A DNA stretch of 64,000 nt from Atopsyche davidsoni (GCA_022113835.1 JAILWY010000026.1:11807001-11871000), one strand, 5' to 3'; positions 11,342-25,260 are shown, counted from the stretch's first letter. The notes: generated by a model not told the origin, from the sequence alone. Numbers and translations are program-made.

Positions 11342-14300
11342 AGGTTTCAACGGGGAAAGCAATCGATCCGGGGCTTTTCCAACAGAGGCACGTCGCGCAG
11401 GGTTAAAAGGCGCACAATTTTTTTTTCTCCACCCGTGTTTACCTGTGCAAAAAATCTCATTAATCACCGGCCCGAACGGAGCGACAACACCCGCCGACCC
11501 CCGCGGACAGGGTCCCTGTAATTATCATAAAGCTGCCCCGCCAGGAACCCGCCCTTATTAATTCGGCCACGCACGGCGATGATTCCCACCCGCGGCTGAC
11601 GCTGCGCCCTTCGCATCCCCACCTTGAAATAAAGCGTTTCTTTAAATGATAATTAGAAAATGGCCACAAATCAGACGCATTTACATTTTTAGGCCGTGGT
11701 ATTTTTTCTTGAGCTTTTTAACTACTTCTGTATTTGAATAAATAACTAATTGTGCACTTTAGATTGTTTAGGCAAAGTCCGCCACAGCGTTTTTAACGAA
11801 TTTGCGGTAAAAATAAAACTATGGAAAACATAAATAAAAATATTTTTTAGATTTTTTTTTAAAATCTAATTATTATAATGGTAACATAAATATATGACAT
11901 AATTGAAATCAAAATTCTGTAAAATAAGATTTTTAGGCTATACGGCTTTCAATAGAAAAGGCGGATCAAAAATAATGAAGCATATTCACACATTCTGTAT
12001 TTCCAACACTTTTTCTCAAATTCAATATTTAAGCTTTATATTTTTTTTATTATATATACAGTATCTAACAACCTACCATTTTTGAGATCTTATATTTCAG
12101 ATTCATTATAATTCATAATATTTACCACAGCCTATTTAATTTACAAGGACCCTTCTTTTTACTCCTGTTGTGAACATGCAAATTACTAATTGAACAAACC
12201 TTTAATATTAAGTTGGGCTAGGTTTTAAAATATTTAACAAAAAATATACATAAAAACTAACAAGCAACATCTGGCGACGCTTCTAGTTTTGCGTTATTCA
12301 AAAGTATATTAATTTTTTGTACGAATGGCCATTTCACAACTTTAAATATAATCCCTATTATGTTTCAATTTTATTTAACAACAATATACAATTGAGCATT
12401 TAATTCATGATAGAGCAGTAGCACATAAATAAAGCAATCTCACTTTGAACATTCCAAACTGCTTTCTAACGCTGTCGTGTGCCACTCAGCTGTTGTTTAA
12501 GGCTCGCATTAAGGTCCCCGAGCAATCGATACTCATGAGTTATAAATTAGCATAAAATATTTCAAATACAATACACAATCAAAATTAAACCCTCACTACC
12601 ACTCTGGCGCAGCCACATACACCGACGCATATTAAATGGAATACATGTATGACAGTGACCATAGGTGGGGAGGGCGGGAGTGCTTGTATTGAATACCATG
12701 CATTGCCGACTACTACAAGAATCTTTAATGATGTACTTTTTGTAATAAATAATTAAATATCTATATCTTAAAAAGTTGTAAGACCAATGTGAACGCTTTT
12801 AAATTTAAATTTAAAAAAAATACCCCATCAGATAAATATTTGAAGAAAAATTTCAATAATTTCAATTCGAGGAATGGTGTCAATCCATAATTAATCAATG
12901 TTCAACTTCGTGGAATTCCATTTTAATATGTTTTAGTAAAAAAAATTGTAGCATTTTTTTGGCGCGTCTCAATTAATCATGTGTACAGTAAAATATGTTA
13001 TGATTCGTATTTTTTTTTTGTTTTCATTTATGGCCATTTTATGTTTTACACTATTTTTTGGAATCTATGATCCTGTCAGTATATACTTATAAATACATAA
13101 AAGATTTATTATTAAATTTTATTGATGAATTCTACATATGCATGTGTAATAATATTGTAAATAATATTTTTAGAAATACTAAAAATATATTGCTTGTAAT
13201 AATTTCAAAGTGAGTAAATTAAGGGGACAAGTACACCCAGTGTATGTGTAGCTGGCCAGTGGTGTGATATTTCCCACGTGAGCACACGATAATAAATGTG
13301 CTCGCCGGCACTTGTGGAGGCGAGTGGCTGCTGTGTCCGACAGCCGGCCATTTTGTGATAATGTCGCCCGCCCAGGATTGCGCCGGACGCCACTGGATAA
13401 ATATCAAAATCAGCTGTAATATTTATTAATATAAAAAATTTTACGTCTTCGTAAAATACACATTTTCAATTGTAATGGTACGTAAATATTTGGTTTATTG
13501 CTGAAAATCTAGATCATTAAAAAAGTAAGCCGACATATAAAAAAGGTCTGAATAATCTACAATTTATATTATTTAAAAAAGTACTATCCGTGTCAGTAAT
13601 AAAATATTTAAATAAAAATCATATGAATAATGAGATATTGCGACTATTTTATTTAAAACAAGAGGATCGCAACCCTCATATAATTGAGATCGTTTTGATA
13701 ATTCTGAACTCAAGTATAACATAAATAGAGTAATTGGATTAAACGTGCGTAACATATTAAGTTCAAAGATAAAGTATTAATACATTAAACAATGTTAATG
13801 TTATTCAGTTGAAACCGTGGATTATAAACAGTTAAATAAGAAGTGATGAACGAACAAATATACTAATTTATATTTTATCACGTTTAATGTTAATTAATCT
13901 GAAACATACCTTTGTGTGGGCAGCGTAATGTCCTTATTCAGTTTTGATTCCCCGAATGTCTCCAGGAAGGCTGCTAGATCAAGAGGACCTTAATTATAAA
14001 CACGGAGGCTTAAAAAAACGAATCAAAGCCGGCCCTGGCGCCCCTGCCGCCCCCGCCCCTGGGAACCCGGAATTATTCAGGCGGGAAGATGGGTAATGAC
14101 GATTGAAGCTCTGACGTGCAGCACCGCCCTTTGTGGCGTGCTTATGATGAATTAATATCGAACAGCCCGACTCGCCATGTGGTATCAATTCGACTGATTT
14201 ATTATAACTTTTCAATAATACCTTATTATTTATTTAATCTAAGCAATTGAAAACTACAACCTGTATTTTCATACTTTCTGATGAAAACATTATTTTGCAA

Positions 14301-15912
14301 CGTATTCTCTAAACTAAGAAATACAATTTCACGGGGCTTGTTCTAGTTTTTTTGACGGTTTTTTATAGGTATTTTGACTGGTCATTGTTTTACATTTAGT
14401 CAAAATTGTTTCAAATTACAATGAATTTCGGTGTATTTTGACTAGTTCTCTAGTTTTAATTTGTAATGTACACTGATGTCAATCAATTGAAAGCATGTTC
14501 GTTTACAAATATTTGTTTAAAAAAAACCTGAAAAAAACTTACTATATAGGTTTTTTTTAATTTGTGTTACTAGTAAATAGGTAGGTAAAATTAATAAGTC
14601 AGTAAATTTAACTATCTACCCAACGCTTACAAACAACCCATCATTAATTTAACAATGCGCTTTAAAAAAAAATAGAAAGCAAATTTCTCTCAATTGTTTT
14701 ACAAAAAGCTTTGCCCATTTTAATATTCATTGTTATAGGAAAAACCTTCGTTAAGAATAAGACGACAGACCGCAAAGCGAAAATACTCGCTCGGTAAAAA
14801 GAGGAGCGCCCGCCGCTTCAGGTGCTCCCTCAAAGGATTCCCTCGCATTCATCAGAATCCGCCTCGGCCGACCTTTAAAAAAAGCACAATAGTGGCCATA
14901 TAATAAGGTTTGCGGCCCCTGGGCCAGGGGCGCTCACGTCCGCCGCGAACATTAACTTTAATAGAATTACTCAAAATGCATGTGAAATTTTGAACCACTT
15001 TTAAATTACCGGCTCTTTGCCTCGTTACCAGTGGCGGCGGTGACCTGCCGAGCCAGCACGCGGACAACATTAATTACCAAAGAGCATTCTTTATTCAGGC
15101 TCTGTTTTGTAAGCTCTTAAAAAAAACCTTACTTAAAACGAGACTGTGTAATATTTTTGACAATATTTTTTAAAATACACAACATAATTTTACACTCTAC
15201 GTAAATGACAGCATTTTATTCTTCAGCATAGTCTCTCGTTACCTTGACAATATATACATTAAAGAATTCATCCTGTATTTTCCCGCTTCCACAGATGATG
15301 ATAATATGAAGCCTGATAGCTTCTCTCTTGTGAATAACCATCTGGCATATGTTCATTATCATCCTTTCAAAACTTTTACAGATTGTATCACTAAAGCTTT
15401 GACGCACATTTTTGTGTAATATAACAATGTAAATTATCGGTGAGGTAATTTTTTTAAATTTTTATGCACTCATCGATATTCTAGTGTTATGATTTAGATT
15501 CTGATATCGGAATACTATTAAATAGAATGAAGTTTCTTTGTAAAAACATTTTATTAAGTTTTAATTTGTCTTTATTGCTTTAGATAAGAAGCAATTTATG
15601 CATAGAATACGAAGTACTTCACAACGATTCGGCAATAATAGTATAAAACAACACGATGGTATTTTATAAGTAGCCTTTATTAGTTTGTATTGTTCTTATG
15701 TGCCGATTCAAATGGAAGCGTGGACCAGAGCGCGTATTCATTTACCATATAAATCGTACGCATTTTCATATCTGTCGTGAAAACAAACCATTCAGGGAAC
15801 AATCATCGGCCCGTCCGAATAACATAACATTACGCGCCACGGCGGCGCATTCACAGTTTGCGGTATATTAATAAGCCGTTATCACAATTCCCTTTTTTGA
15901 CATTGTGCGTCC
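11339..15912. other. mostly AT-rich non-coding DNA with islands
   Basis: GC-enriched patches lie at 11340-11640, 13205-13395, 13980-14110 and 14770-15060; the rest is AT-rich with many A/T runs. In the 13.2 kb patch, GAGCACA (13280-13286) pairs with TGTGCTC (13297-13303) around a 10-base AT-rich loop, and outer CCAC/GTGG halves extend the possible stem. Overlapping minus-strand frames of 62 codons there are unrecognised. A plausible minus-strand donor (AAAG|GTATGT) occurs near 13911. No gene or mobile element was recognised. Confidence 0.45.
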
Positions 15913-16027
15913 AGGGGCGGGGGGCGAGGGGGGCGAGGGGTGCGGGGTGAGGGGAGGGGTGCGGGGTGCGGGGAGGGGTGTGGGGAGGGGTGCGGGGTGA
16001 GGGGTGAGGGGAGGGGCGCGGGGCGCG
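15913..16027 (+). repeat. G-rich degenerate array with G-quadruplex potential
   Basis: About 115 bases are made almost wholly of runs of four or more G separated by A, TG, TGC or TGA. Pieces such as GAGGGGTGCGGGGT recur, giving a loose 7/14-bp periodicity with rearranged variants. The strand asymmetry is extreme, with almost all G on plus. Frames on both strands (15851-16144 and 15882-16103 minus, 15940-16170 plus; Pro/His/Ser or Gly/Glu/Arg-rich) follow from the array. Confidence 0.9.
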
Positions 16028-19000
16028 GCGACTCCCCTCGGCCCATAATCTCATCCGGCCGCGATACAAACGAATCCGAAACAATGAATCCAAACAAACA
16101 CATTCACGCATCTGCAAAAACAATGGCGGCCCGGCTACATTCAACTGTTTGTTTCCAACAGTATATCTAGCGGAGATAATAAAGCGACTGTGCCAATATC
16201 ATAAGCGGATTTCCAAAATGGCTGTCGCTAATAACTAGCGAAACACTTCTTTTTTTCCGTATTTATGATACATCGCTTTTTTAGTAGCGCTCGCAGCTGA
16301 ATATGAAATATTCTCGTTTTTCTGCGAATAGATAACTTTATTTCTGAATAAGGATTTGTTTTTATTCAGCTAGCTGAAAAAGTATCGCGCATTTCTGGCT
16401 TTATCTTTCACGCTATAGTGGAACGGCATACTGCCGTCATTTCCATCGGTATATACCAGACTGTAATCATTTGTTGAGCCTCAAATATTAAAGCCTAACG
16501 TTTCTCGTGCCAGCTCGATCTGTAGCTTTTATGTAACGATGCCTCTCCATTTTATATCTCGTGTACGTCTGAAAACGTGTTATTATCTTGTTACAAATTC
16601 TAGCCTCCATTTATCCTGAAAATGGACATATTCTGTGGCTTCTCAATAAACACTATTGCACTTAGCGAGTTTATCGAAATAGCAAATACACAAACAAAAC
16701 GTAGACTTCATAAAAATAGTAAAATCACTTCGTGCAGCAGAATGGAGACATCCATTATTCAAGAATGAAAAATGCATTTTATGAAGTTGTAACGCGTAAT
16801 TCAGCACAAGCGAAGTTGATTATTCAACTTTTTTTATCTTCGGCATCGCAACACCGGCCCGCCATAACGCAACAGTCTGGCAACACAGAACATAAAACAT
16901 TCCTATACGAAGTAATTTTTCATAGCCGGAGTAAGTCTGGGGACGTGTCCGGTACTGGGGAGGAGTGCGCCACTGTAAACTGCAGGAAAAGCGAACAGGG
17001 GCGCCGAGAAAAACACATGCAATACTTATTTTATCTCTTGAAAACTTTTGAAAATATACATATTTAATACAATTCTTTTATTTGATAAAAAAATTGTTTT
17101 ATTTTAATTTATATCCACAAAAAAACTATATTACCTAGATTTCAAAAATAGGTTTTTGGCGTTTGTACTTTTTGTGTTGGGTAAATTTTATATAAACATC
17201 TGATGCAACGATTACTTCTGAGGAAACAACAATCTTTATTTCAAAGTAAATATATATAATATGGGGGGGTAAAGGCCGCGCCGCCCATGGCGAGTGCCAC
17301 GGTCGCAATGCATGCAGGCGGCGTCACGTGCCGGCGCGTGCGGGACAACTTGTTCAGCCGTGAAATTTTATTGCTTGGCACTCAGTCGCTAGTTTGCGAG
17401 CGCCCGGAGGAGGCACCGCCAGTAATTGGAGAGCTCCTCGGCTGACCCGCGATTGCCCCAATAGAGAGTCGCTCCCCGGCGATATTTTATTTTGTTTTCT
17501 GAATTTCGCCCGTAAATCGTTGCTGGTACTTCCATTGACAACCATAACACTTGCATCATCGTTTGTGCAGAGTATACTACTGGACGCTACTGACTAGAAC
17601 TCAAATTTATAATAACACTGCCTAACCTGCAGCATAGATTTATTGTTACAATATTTTAATGAAGTATATCAAATAACCTAAAAAGTATAAATTGTTATTT
17701 ATTTATGAGATTTGGATTAAGCCTTGAATAATTTGCAATAATAAAGCTTTATAATTTGAATTTATATAAAAAAATAAGATGTGCTAAACATAATTTTTAT
17801 ATTTCTTTGATAATGCATTATATATGAAGAAGTGTGATTGATTTCACTTTGCAATATACAACCATAGCTTATCACACATTTATCGATAACTGAAACTCTT
17901 ATCTACAACACTTCAAAACATGAATATTGAAAAAAAAATTAATGCATGTATAACTTTAAAAATATAATATTGTTTTGCATTTGCGTTATCGGAAATATAA
18001 AATGTGAACACTTTTGTAGTTTCTCGTGTGCATTTATAGCACTGCGTGTTTTCTATATTAATTTAAAAAAACGACGTTTATAAGTTTATTGAGATGATAA
18101 AAATAATAATGATTTTTACTTCTGTTGATGCGGTGGCAATAATTGAACACAATATAAAATATTGCGATTGAATTTACACGTTGTTTTGACAAAATGGAAT
18201 TGAAAAGCTACGCATGTCATTATTTACAATTCATATATGAGAAATATTTGTCTACAACGAGTGCCAAAGCTATTGAAGGTTTTTTCTTTTTCATCAATCA
18301 AAGGTATTTTTTTTTAGCCTTAATCGTTACCAAGAGATATTTTTTAAAAATCTTCAGTATATTTCAAATAAAATATCTGCATATTTACTATTTTAGCATA
18401 CATTTATGATGAAACAAGAAATTTACGTTAATTTAATAATATTTTTTTATATAAAAATATCTGTCACAAAAGACAATATTATATATTTTTATATTTATTA
18501 TGATACGTTAATACATATTCATTACTGTGCTAAGTAACATATTACTATTTCGCAAAATATTAAAACCAACCAGAAATATTTTATACATTTTTGTTGAGAA
18601 CATCGAAAATATTCGTCCTTAAAAATACGAAAAATCTGGCTGCAAACACATTGCTTTTCGCCTATTTATCGGGTGGGGTTGTTAATCAAAACTTATCACA
18701 TACATCACACAAGTTTGACTTCTTTTTCACATCAGCAATTCTACGTGTGACCCCAAATTTTTACTTCTGGCTTACGACCCATTACAACTATGTGCCCACT
18801 CCTCGGATATTCGATAGCACCGCTAATAAAACAACGCAAAATTATAACCGCTGTCGTTTTAATTCTTTGCTATAATTGATATTAACTGTCCGCCTCGAAT
18901 GTATTGCATTCGATTACCGCCGGATATACCAGCAGGCGAAGTGGAACGCTGGTAGATCGTAGCTCTGAAATTGTTCGTACAACCCCCCTATGCGGAATGA

Positions 19001-19770
19001 AATTAGCCAGTTATACTAATTTTGGAAGCGCTGTCGGCAATAAATTCCTATTGCCGTTTCAATTCGCAGCCATGTTAGGACAGAGCGCCGCGCTGATAAT
19101 AAATAAACTTCGGAGAGGTGAACGGACGACACTCCAATGTAACCAATTTTCATCAGCGTAAAAATATCGGAATGGCACGTTAATTTGAACTTTTTGGGAA
19201 AACTCGCATTCGGAATAGCAACACGCCAGCATGGCTGGCGTTGTTACTTTTTACTGTTGGCTTACTTTTTGTTTGGCAGTATTTACATCATTCAAAGTTA
19301 TTGCATAAACATATCAAACTTTTTAATAAAATTAATCTTAAAAAATAAATATAAAAAGTATGGATTAAGTATATCAATAACTGTCGGAAAAGGTTGACAA
19401 ATCTTTTAAACGTCCTTTTTGAATTATACAGAGGTTAACACTTTTTACTCTATTTGTATTAAAAATCTAGGTATAAAATCATGAATTGATAGATTTGAAA
19501 AATTAAATGTATTTTGATGCAATTATCGTTAAATTTAAATGAATTATCATAATTTTGGTAGTTTTACATTTTATATTTAATTGTTCGGGTGTTAGCGTTT
19601 TAATTATAATACATTTTATTCAATTTCTTTTATCTGAATTACTTTCAATGGGCATATATGTATTATTATGATATTATGTTTATTCATTGTTTCATATTTA
19701 TAAATATTTTAACCAATCGATTTTAAAAGTAATTCCCAGTTTTAAAAATATATATATATATTTAAAATTT
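16028..19770. other. AT-rich non-coding DNA with one island at 17.3 kb
   Basis: No gene was recognised. The 111-codon frame at 16732-17067 has no motif I know and is interrupted in sense by a donor-like GGA|GTAAGTCT near 16930. A GC-rich island spans about 17260-17480 and contains a palindromic E-box, CACGTG, at 17325-17330. The 17.5-19.8 kb part is very AT-rich with short Lys/Tyr/Phe-rich frames. Confidence 0.45.
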
Positions 19771-19800
19771 AACTTACCTGTTTAGGAAGTGTGGGTTTTA
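19771..19800 (-). promoter_or_regulatory. weak candidate recursive splice site or donor, minus strand
   Basis: On the minus strand a C/T-containing stretch ends in AAACAG (AG at 19779-19778) and is followed at once by GTAAGTT (19777-19771). The abutting acceptor and donor resemble a recursive site, but the pyrimidine tract is broken by A residues and no good branch-point sequence was found. It could equally be the 3' end of an exon with a consensus donor, or chance. Confidence 0.12.
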
Positions 19801-22800
19801 TTTGGGGCACTAGTTAAGTATTCCAGTGTCTCTTGCAACCTTAAAGCTCAGTATAATCTCCAGAGTGAAAATCACTTAACAAAGTCTTTGTTAGCAAAAC
19901 TTTAAGCACGTAAATGTGGCATACGATGCACAATGCATCAAAGGCAGCCAGGAAAAGTTTAAAGTTGCCTTAGAAGGCTTCGCGGCGGGCGCTTCGCAGG
20001 AGAGGAGAGCTTTTCTCGCCGGCCGCTGTTGACTGATTAGGGCAGATTTCGTCATATTCACGACTCATTAGTCAGGCTCATGCCCGCCACGGTTGCCGTG
20101 GAAGTACTCCAACCCTGCAGACTACGCCTGCGATGTCAGGAACGTGAGGGTTAAAGAGGTGCCCGGCTTTCTGAGGATTATTTCACCAGCTACTTGCTAA
20201 CATGAAACTGTAGATCGTATCTATTTATCAAATCATCAACAGTTAGATGCAAATATATTATATAATGCTTTTAATAAAAAAAAAAATTTACTATGACATG
20301 TATAGTAAAGACACAATCACTGCTGTATTCTTAGTGATAAAATTTTTATAATTATCAAACAGCTTTAAGTATTAGTTTATATTTGATAAAAAAATTATTT
20401 CTTAAAAGATACTTGTTTAAATCCGAATGATGCCATGTTAATAATACTAACAATAACAATTATTTTAAAATCAGCAATTTAGCAAGTAACTGGCGTTCAA
20501 CAATTAAAAACAATAATCATCAAGTAAATGTTATCATTGTATAAAAAGCATTTTATATCAATTTTGTTTTAAAAAAATTTTACTTTATACTCTTTCTAAT
20601 AATACATTATAGTGAAATCACTTTTTCCTTTAATTAAAATTACAACCAACCAACGTGGCATTAGAAATTTTAACGGTAATAATAAACTGATTTTTTTTCT
20701 AATCTTCTGATATAACTCGGTAAAACTTTAGTTTGCAGTTATTTCTACGAAAAAAGTAATATCGATAAGGCAGCGAGCGCCTTCATCTAACAATTATGAA
20801 CTTTATATTTTCTCACAGTGCACAAACAAGTTTTATATTTCCAAACAATAAACCGATTTCGCGTATCTTAATTAGATATCTGCTTAATTAAAAAAACTTG
20901 GCCACCGGGCCGCGGATGCACAATCCGAGCCTTACTTTTTGCCGCCTCATGAGGCACCTACGCATCGAAAACTTTTTTTTTTTTTTAATTTTTAACGCGT
21001 TTCCAGAAGGGGAGTTTTTTCATTTCAACTAATGCCGCACCCGTCCCGCCTCCCGGTCTTAATTTATTATTTCGAGGAAAAAATAATTTACGACTGTATT
21101 TTAATTCCTCCGTATTACTTAATTAATTTTTAATGAGATAAAGTTAAGAAAACCAGACTGCTCTCTCGCGGCGAGGATGAAGGACCCGGGCGGCCAGCGC
21201 CCGGCGCAGAAAGCTCGCGAAGGCGGCGGCTCAAAAAGCACAACACAACTTCTGATTTATTCCGAAACTTTCCTTTTTTTATTTTTTTCCCTAAAAGTCC
21301 TTTAATCTGGAGACGTACATTTCATCCTATAATTTGATTATACTGAGATTTTGAGATAATGTTAATACAAAGGGAAAAAAAAACAAATTTGCTAAGACTC
21401 CTGGAGCCCAGATCCCTATCAGAGCAACATGTTTTTGTATCAAATATTTGTTCAGCCGTTACTAATTTGATTAGATTTTACAATCATCGCGAGATTACAT
21501 ACATTAAAGCGTAGTGTATTTATTCGAAACTCGCGATTGTTTTATTCTAATAATAGAGGGACAGCTTCAAAAATATTCCGAGTCTATATTTTATCATAAA
21601 ATTAATAAAACAGATTAATCCGAGTTCCCCAAATAATGCGAAGCGACATTTTATCTGGAAAGTAATCCGGCATTCCTGTGAAACTTTACATTTAATACAA
21701 TATATAAATTTGAAAATGAATTTCCGTTCCTGAAAATTTAATTACTGAACGCTCCGGCATAAATTCATATTCGTCGCGATGACGTCACGTCCGGAAGAGA
21801 TTTTTGCTTGTCATTGAGCGTTTGTCACACCGGAAGACCCACCTGCATCCCCGGAGGGAGGATTGATAGTCTGCCGTCAGCTGCGGATCCTCCTTACATT
21901 CTGTATGAAATGCAAGGAAATGTTCGCGACACATCACACTGTACTATAACTCTACAATACAGGGCATTCTATCTTGCGCCTTTGTTGTCTTGGACTATTC
22001 CATTTGCAAAGAAACGGCATCCGTTTATTTAAAAATGAAATATTACCATTTCTTAAAACAAGACAATAAAATTATCAAACACTGGATTTTCGTTGGTTTA
22101 TTGTCATGCGCCGACCTACATTGAGTTTTATTTTACCCAGTTCTAAAATACTGTTATCACGAGGACAAAAACAGTTCGACGATATGCTAAGTTGTCACTT
22201 CATTAGCATTCTAATTATCTAATATGAAATAAATAATTAATGTTTTGCCAGGCATTATTAAAGTTCTCGCCGCGTATCTCACGGCGCTAACACGACTGCG
22301 GGTGTAACTCTCGGGTTCTAGGAATATTAGTTTTCAACCTAAATTACTTGCAGCCACTGTTATTCAGATAAATGATTTCAACTTACTTGACTCCACGCAC
22401 TTTGCATTCATGTACCTACCCTTTTGGATTAAGTTATTGCTTATTAATCTACGATTACAGCATTAAGATATGCACGTTAATTATTAAAATAGTCAGTTTA
22501 TAAACAAACCAAAAGTATCCGTACAAATAACTATAAATTGTCATGTTATCGGATTAAAAATATTTCTCAATTATAAAAAAATATTTATATAATCTTAAAA
22601 CTATTTTTTTTTTATTAACCACCTGAAGTTATTAGAAATTTCGAGTAAAAATAAAAATGTATATTTTTAAAACAATGACATCGAAAAAAAATATTTTATT
22701 ATAATGGTGAACATTATAAAAGAAGGTCGTGTTGTTTTCCTTCTATTTCCATTCCTTCCGTCCCATTATAAATTGGAATATGTTATAAATCCTCGATTGG

Positions 22801-23389
22801 CGGTGGGGTGTCTTCAATCTCCTTCAGCCGACTGCCGGGGGCTGATTATTATAAATGGAGGCTGTGACGTAATCGGGAGCGGCTGAAAAACATGCGATAA
22901 TAATTGAATAACGTCGCCGGCTGGCGTGCGAGGACGTATTTCAGGAATACCTTTGTTTACAGAAATTACGGACGGAAAATCCCCGCCAAGAAATTTGTAT
23001 GGGTGTTTTTAATGAATTAGCATAATTCTCTCGCTGCGTCTTCCCGTACACGGGACCCGCTCATCTGTGTGATTTGATTTTGTTTAATTTTCACGGGATT
23101 TCGCTTATCTTTATTTCCCTACTCATAACAAAAGCACTCTCAAATCTCTGTCGTATAAATTTTTCATAAAATTGAATTTATGGAAAAGTTAAGCTGTATT
23201 GCAGGTGCCGTGGGGTGTTAGAGAATACAACGGCACTATAATTACGTATGTGGTTGTATTGTGTTGTTTACGTGATTTTTAAGTACTTTAATAAACATTT
23301 TGATTGCGTTGTTTTTGAGATAACCTATCACTGTCGTATTGAGAGTGTGTCTCCGTGTAGGTCAACGCGAGTCGTTGTGTGTATATATA
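19801..23389. other. mixed non-coding DNA
   Basis: GC-enriched patches lie at about 19970-20110, 20900-21240, 21780-21900, 22250-22320 and 22790-23080, with long AT-rich spacers. A perfect CRE octamer (TGACGTCA) is at 21780-21787. The 60-76-codon frames here are not recognised. No RNA gene or mobile element was seen. Confidence 0.45.
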
Positions 23390-23428
23390 TATAAAAGCCC
23401 GCAACAACGGGACGAAAGAGCATCATAT
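23390..23428 (+). promoter_or_regulatory. possible TATA-type core promoter
   Basis: TATAAAAG (23390-23397) is followed by GC-bearing sequence and, about 32-35 bases downstream of the box, by initiator-like GCATCATAT (around 23420-23428). The spacing suits a TATA promoter. The box sits at the end of a TA run, which weakens the case, and no long frame follows (the first ATG opens only four codons). Confidence 0.15.
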
Positions 23429-25260
23429 TTCACAATTAATTATTTCGTCGTCAGGAGGATATGAACAGTAACTGAAGCTTCATTAGGCAGGTATCTGAAC
23501 TCCCGGTAAATGATGACACAAGGGCTGTCGTTTTGTTTGTACCTGTTTGCTCTCCACTCGGCACGCGGTGACAGGAGCGCAGAGATGCAAGGCTTTGTTC
23601 CGCGCGTCCCATTCAGGCAGACAAGGCGGTGATGTATTGCCTGCGAGGGCCTCGTCATCCGGCCGATTGTTTCTCCGGGTTATTCTTCTTCACTCCTGCG
23701 CTCCCGTGATTAACTAATAGCCTATCGAGGGCGGGGGACACGCAATTCCGGCTTTGAAATTATTCAACGCCGCGAGACGTCTTCTGGTTAATAGACACAA
23801 TTTCTCTGAAATCTCTCTCTTCGGGATGACGCTTGGAAAGTTGGAATTGCTGCTTCTCAAATTGAGCTCGCTTCTATTTGAAAGCATTTTACTGAAATGG
23901 GTCACTCAATCGTCGCATCATGGAACATTGCCTTTTATTGCAACATGTTCATTACATATGAAAAATTAAAAAATAAATAAAATTTATAACGAAAATTTAT
24001 TTAATTAAGATAAGCTTTTGAGCAAGTTTTCCCTCTTTGAATTTCTTAGTATCTGATTTCAGGCTCGTTTTCATTAATATACAGTGTATAAACTTCACGA
24101 GTTTCGAGGCAATTATAACGCTTAACTGTTGTCTCAAATCTAAGCGGGGCAGTTCACGTCATTATCACTCACTTAACTGTGCAATATCAATTATGGGGGC
24201 TGTTCTCGCGGGAGGCGTGGAAAATTTTCAGGTCGGATAACCGAACACGATAGCGCCGCGCCCGCTGACGCTCAGTTATGCAAATTGAGTCGCGGCAGAG
24301 GAGCACACTCGCAATAACAGCTGTCGAATCAAATCCATACCCACTAAGCTCTGCGTGGTCACTCGCTTTTCATAGTTATTTAGTTTAGTAGTTGAAACTG
24401 TTGACTTGAAACTGAAGTTTTGCTGATCTCATATACCTACCTACAAACTTATACCAAGTTTAGTCTTATGCTTACGTTATTGATATCAGGGTTGAAAACT
24501 TTACATGGCAGCTTAAAGAAGTGAACATTTTTGCTTATGTGCATATTTTAAAATAGCCTTTACACGACATTAAAAAAACATAATCTCCGAGATACAGATA
24601 GCTTCAATACTGCGTCACGTAGAGATATCTTACAAAAGTTGTATAATTCAGCGTTGCTTCCGGCAGGTGCATGTTTTCCTCCCCGTTGTTTACAGGTGCG
24701 GGTGAGGCGCCGCCGTTACTGCTTATTTGATGAGGCTTGGAAGTTAGCGTATGAACTTTTCGGGCGATAAGCACCCAGCTTTCGAAAAGGAGTGATCGCT
24801 TTATGCTCGGCACTAGTTAATCTACGTTTTTGTAGATCCTCTTCCGAGATTCTGTCGGCTTTGTCATTTTAACCTCATTAAAACTTTCCTCGTAGCGGAA
24901 AAGGTAAACAAACTGAGATCATCTTTATATCGAATACGTTCACATCGCATAGAGGCAGAATTCGGTTTTTAATAAATTGAACTTTTTTCATCGGAAATGT
25001 ATATATATATATTTTTTAACCGGTTTTAAAGATAACCAATAGTTTTGTATTATTACCATCACGACTTACGTGCATTCTCTACATAAATCAATAACTAGTT
25101 TTAAATTATTAGATAAACTATATTATTTTAAAACGAATAATCTCTGAAATTTTATTTTGTGAAATTTGACGATTTAGATTTTTTTTGTGTTATAATAGCA
25201 AAATAATTTATTAAAAAAAATTTGCTTCGGCATGGCACAAAAATTCTTATTAATGTTACG
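23429..25260. other. non-coding DNA
   Basis: A GC-enriched segment at about 23440-23740 is followed by AT-rich DNA and a second patch at 24240-24310. No gene was recognised. Confidence 0.45.
24671..24707 (+). promoter_or_regulatory. strong splice acceptor-like site abutting donor-like GTGCGG/GTGAGG
   Basis: A long pyrimidine tract (about 24674-24693) ends in TTTACAG with AG at 24694-24695. It is followed immediately by GTGCGG and then, six bases later, by GTGAGG. It may be an acceptor with a tiny exon, a weak recursive site, or chance. No clear branch-point sequence was found. Confidence 0.15.

Noticed and set aside
11189..11467. Ile/Tyr-repeat minus frame resembling a membrane peptide
   Set aside because: Translation of the (TA)30 microsatellite.
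15851..16144. Pro/His/Ser-rich 97-codon minus frame
   Set aside because: Produced by the G-rich array on the plus strand.
17374..17383. CTTGGCACT, seed-like match to miR-263b/miR-183 family
   Set aside because: The match ends after the first nine bases and no hairpin arm was seen.
23560..23571. GGCACGCGGTGA, the 12-base core of the miR-124 mature sequence
   Set aside because: The flanking bases do not match miR-124 on either side, and no complementary arm lies upstream.
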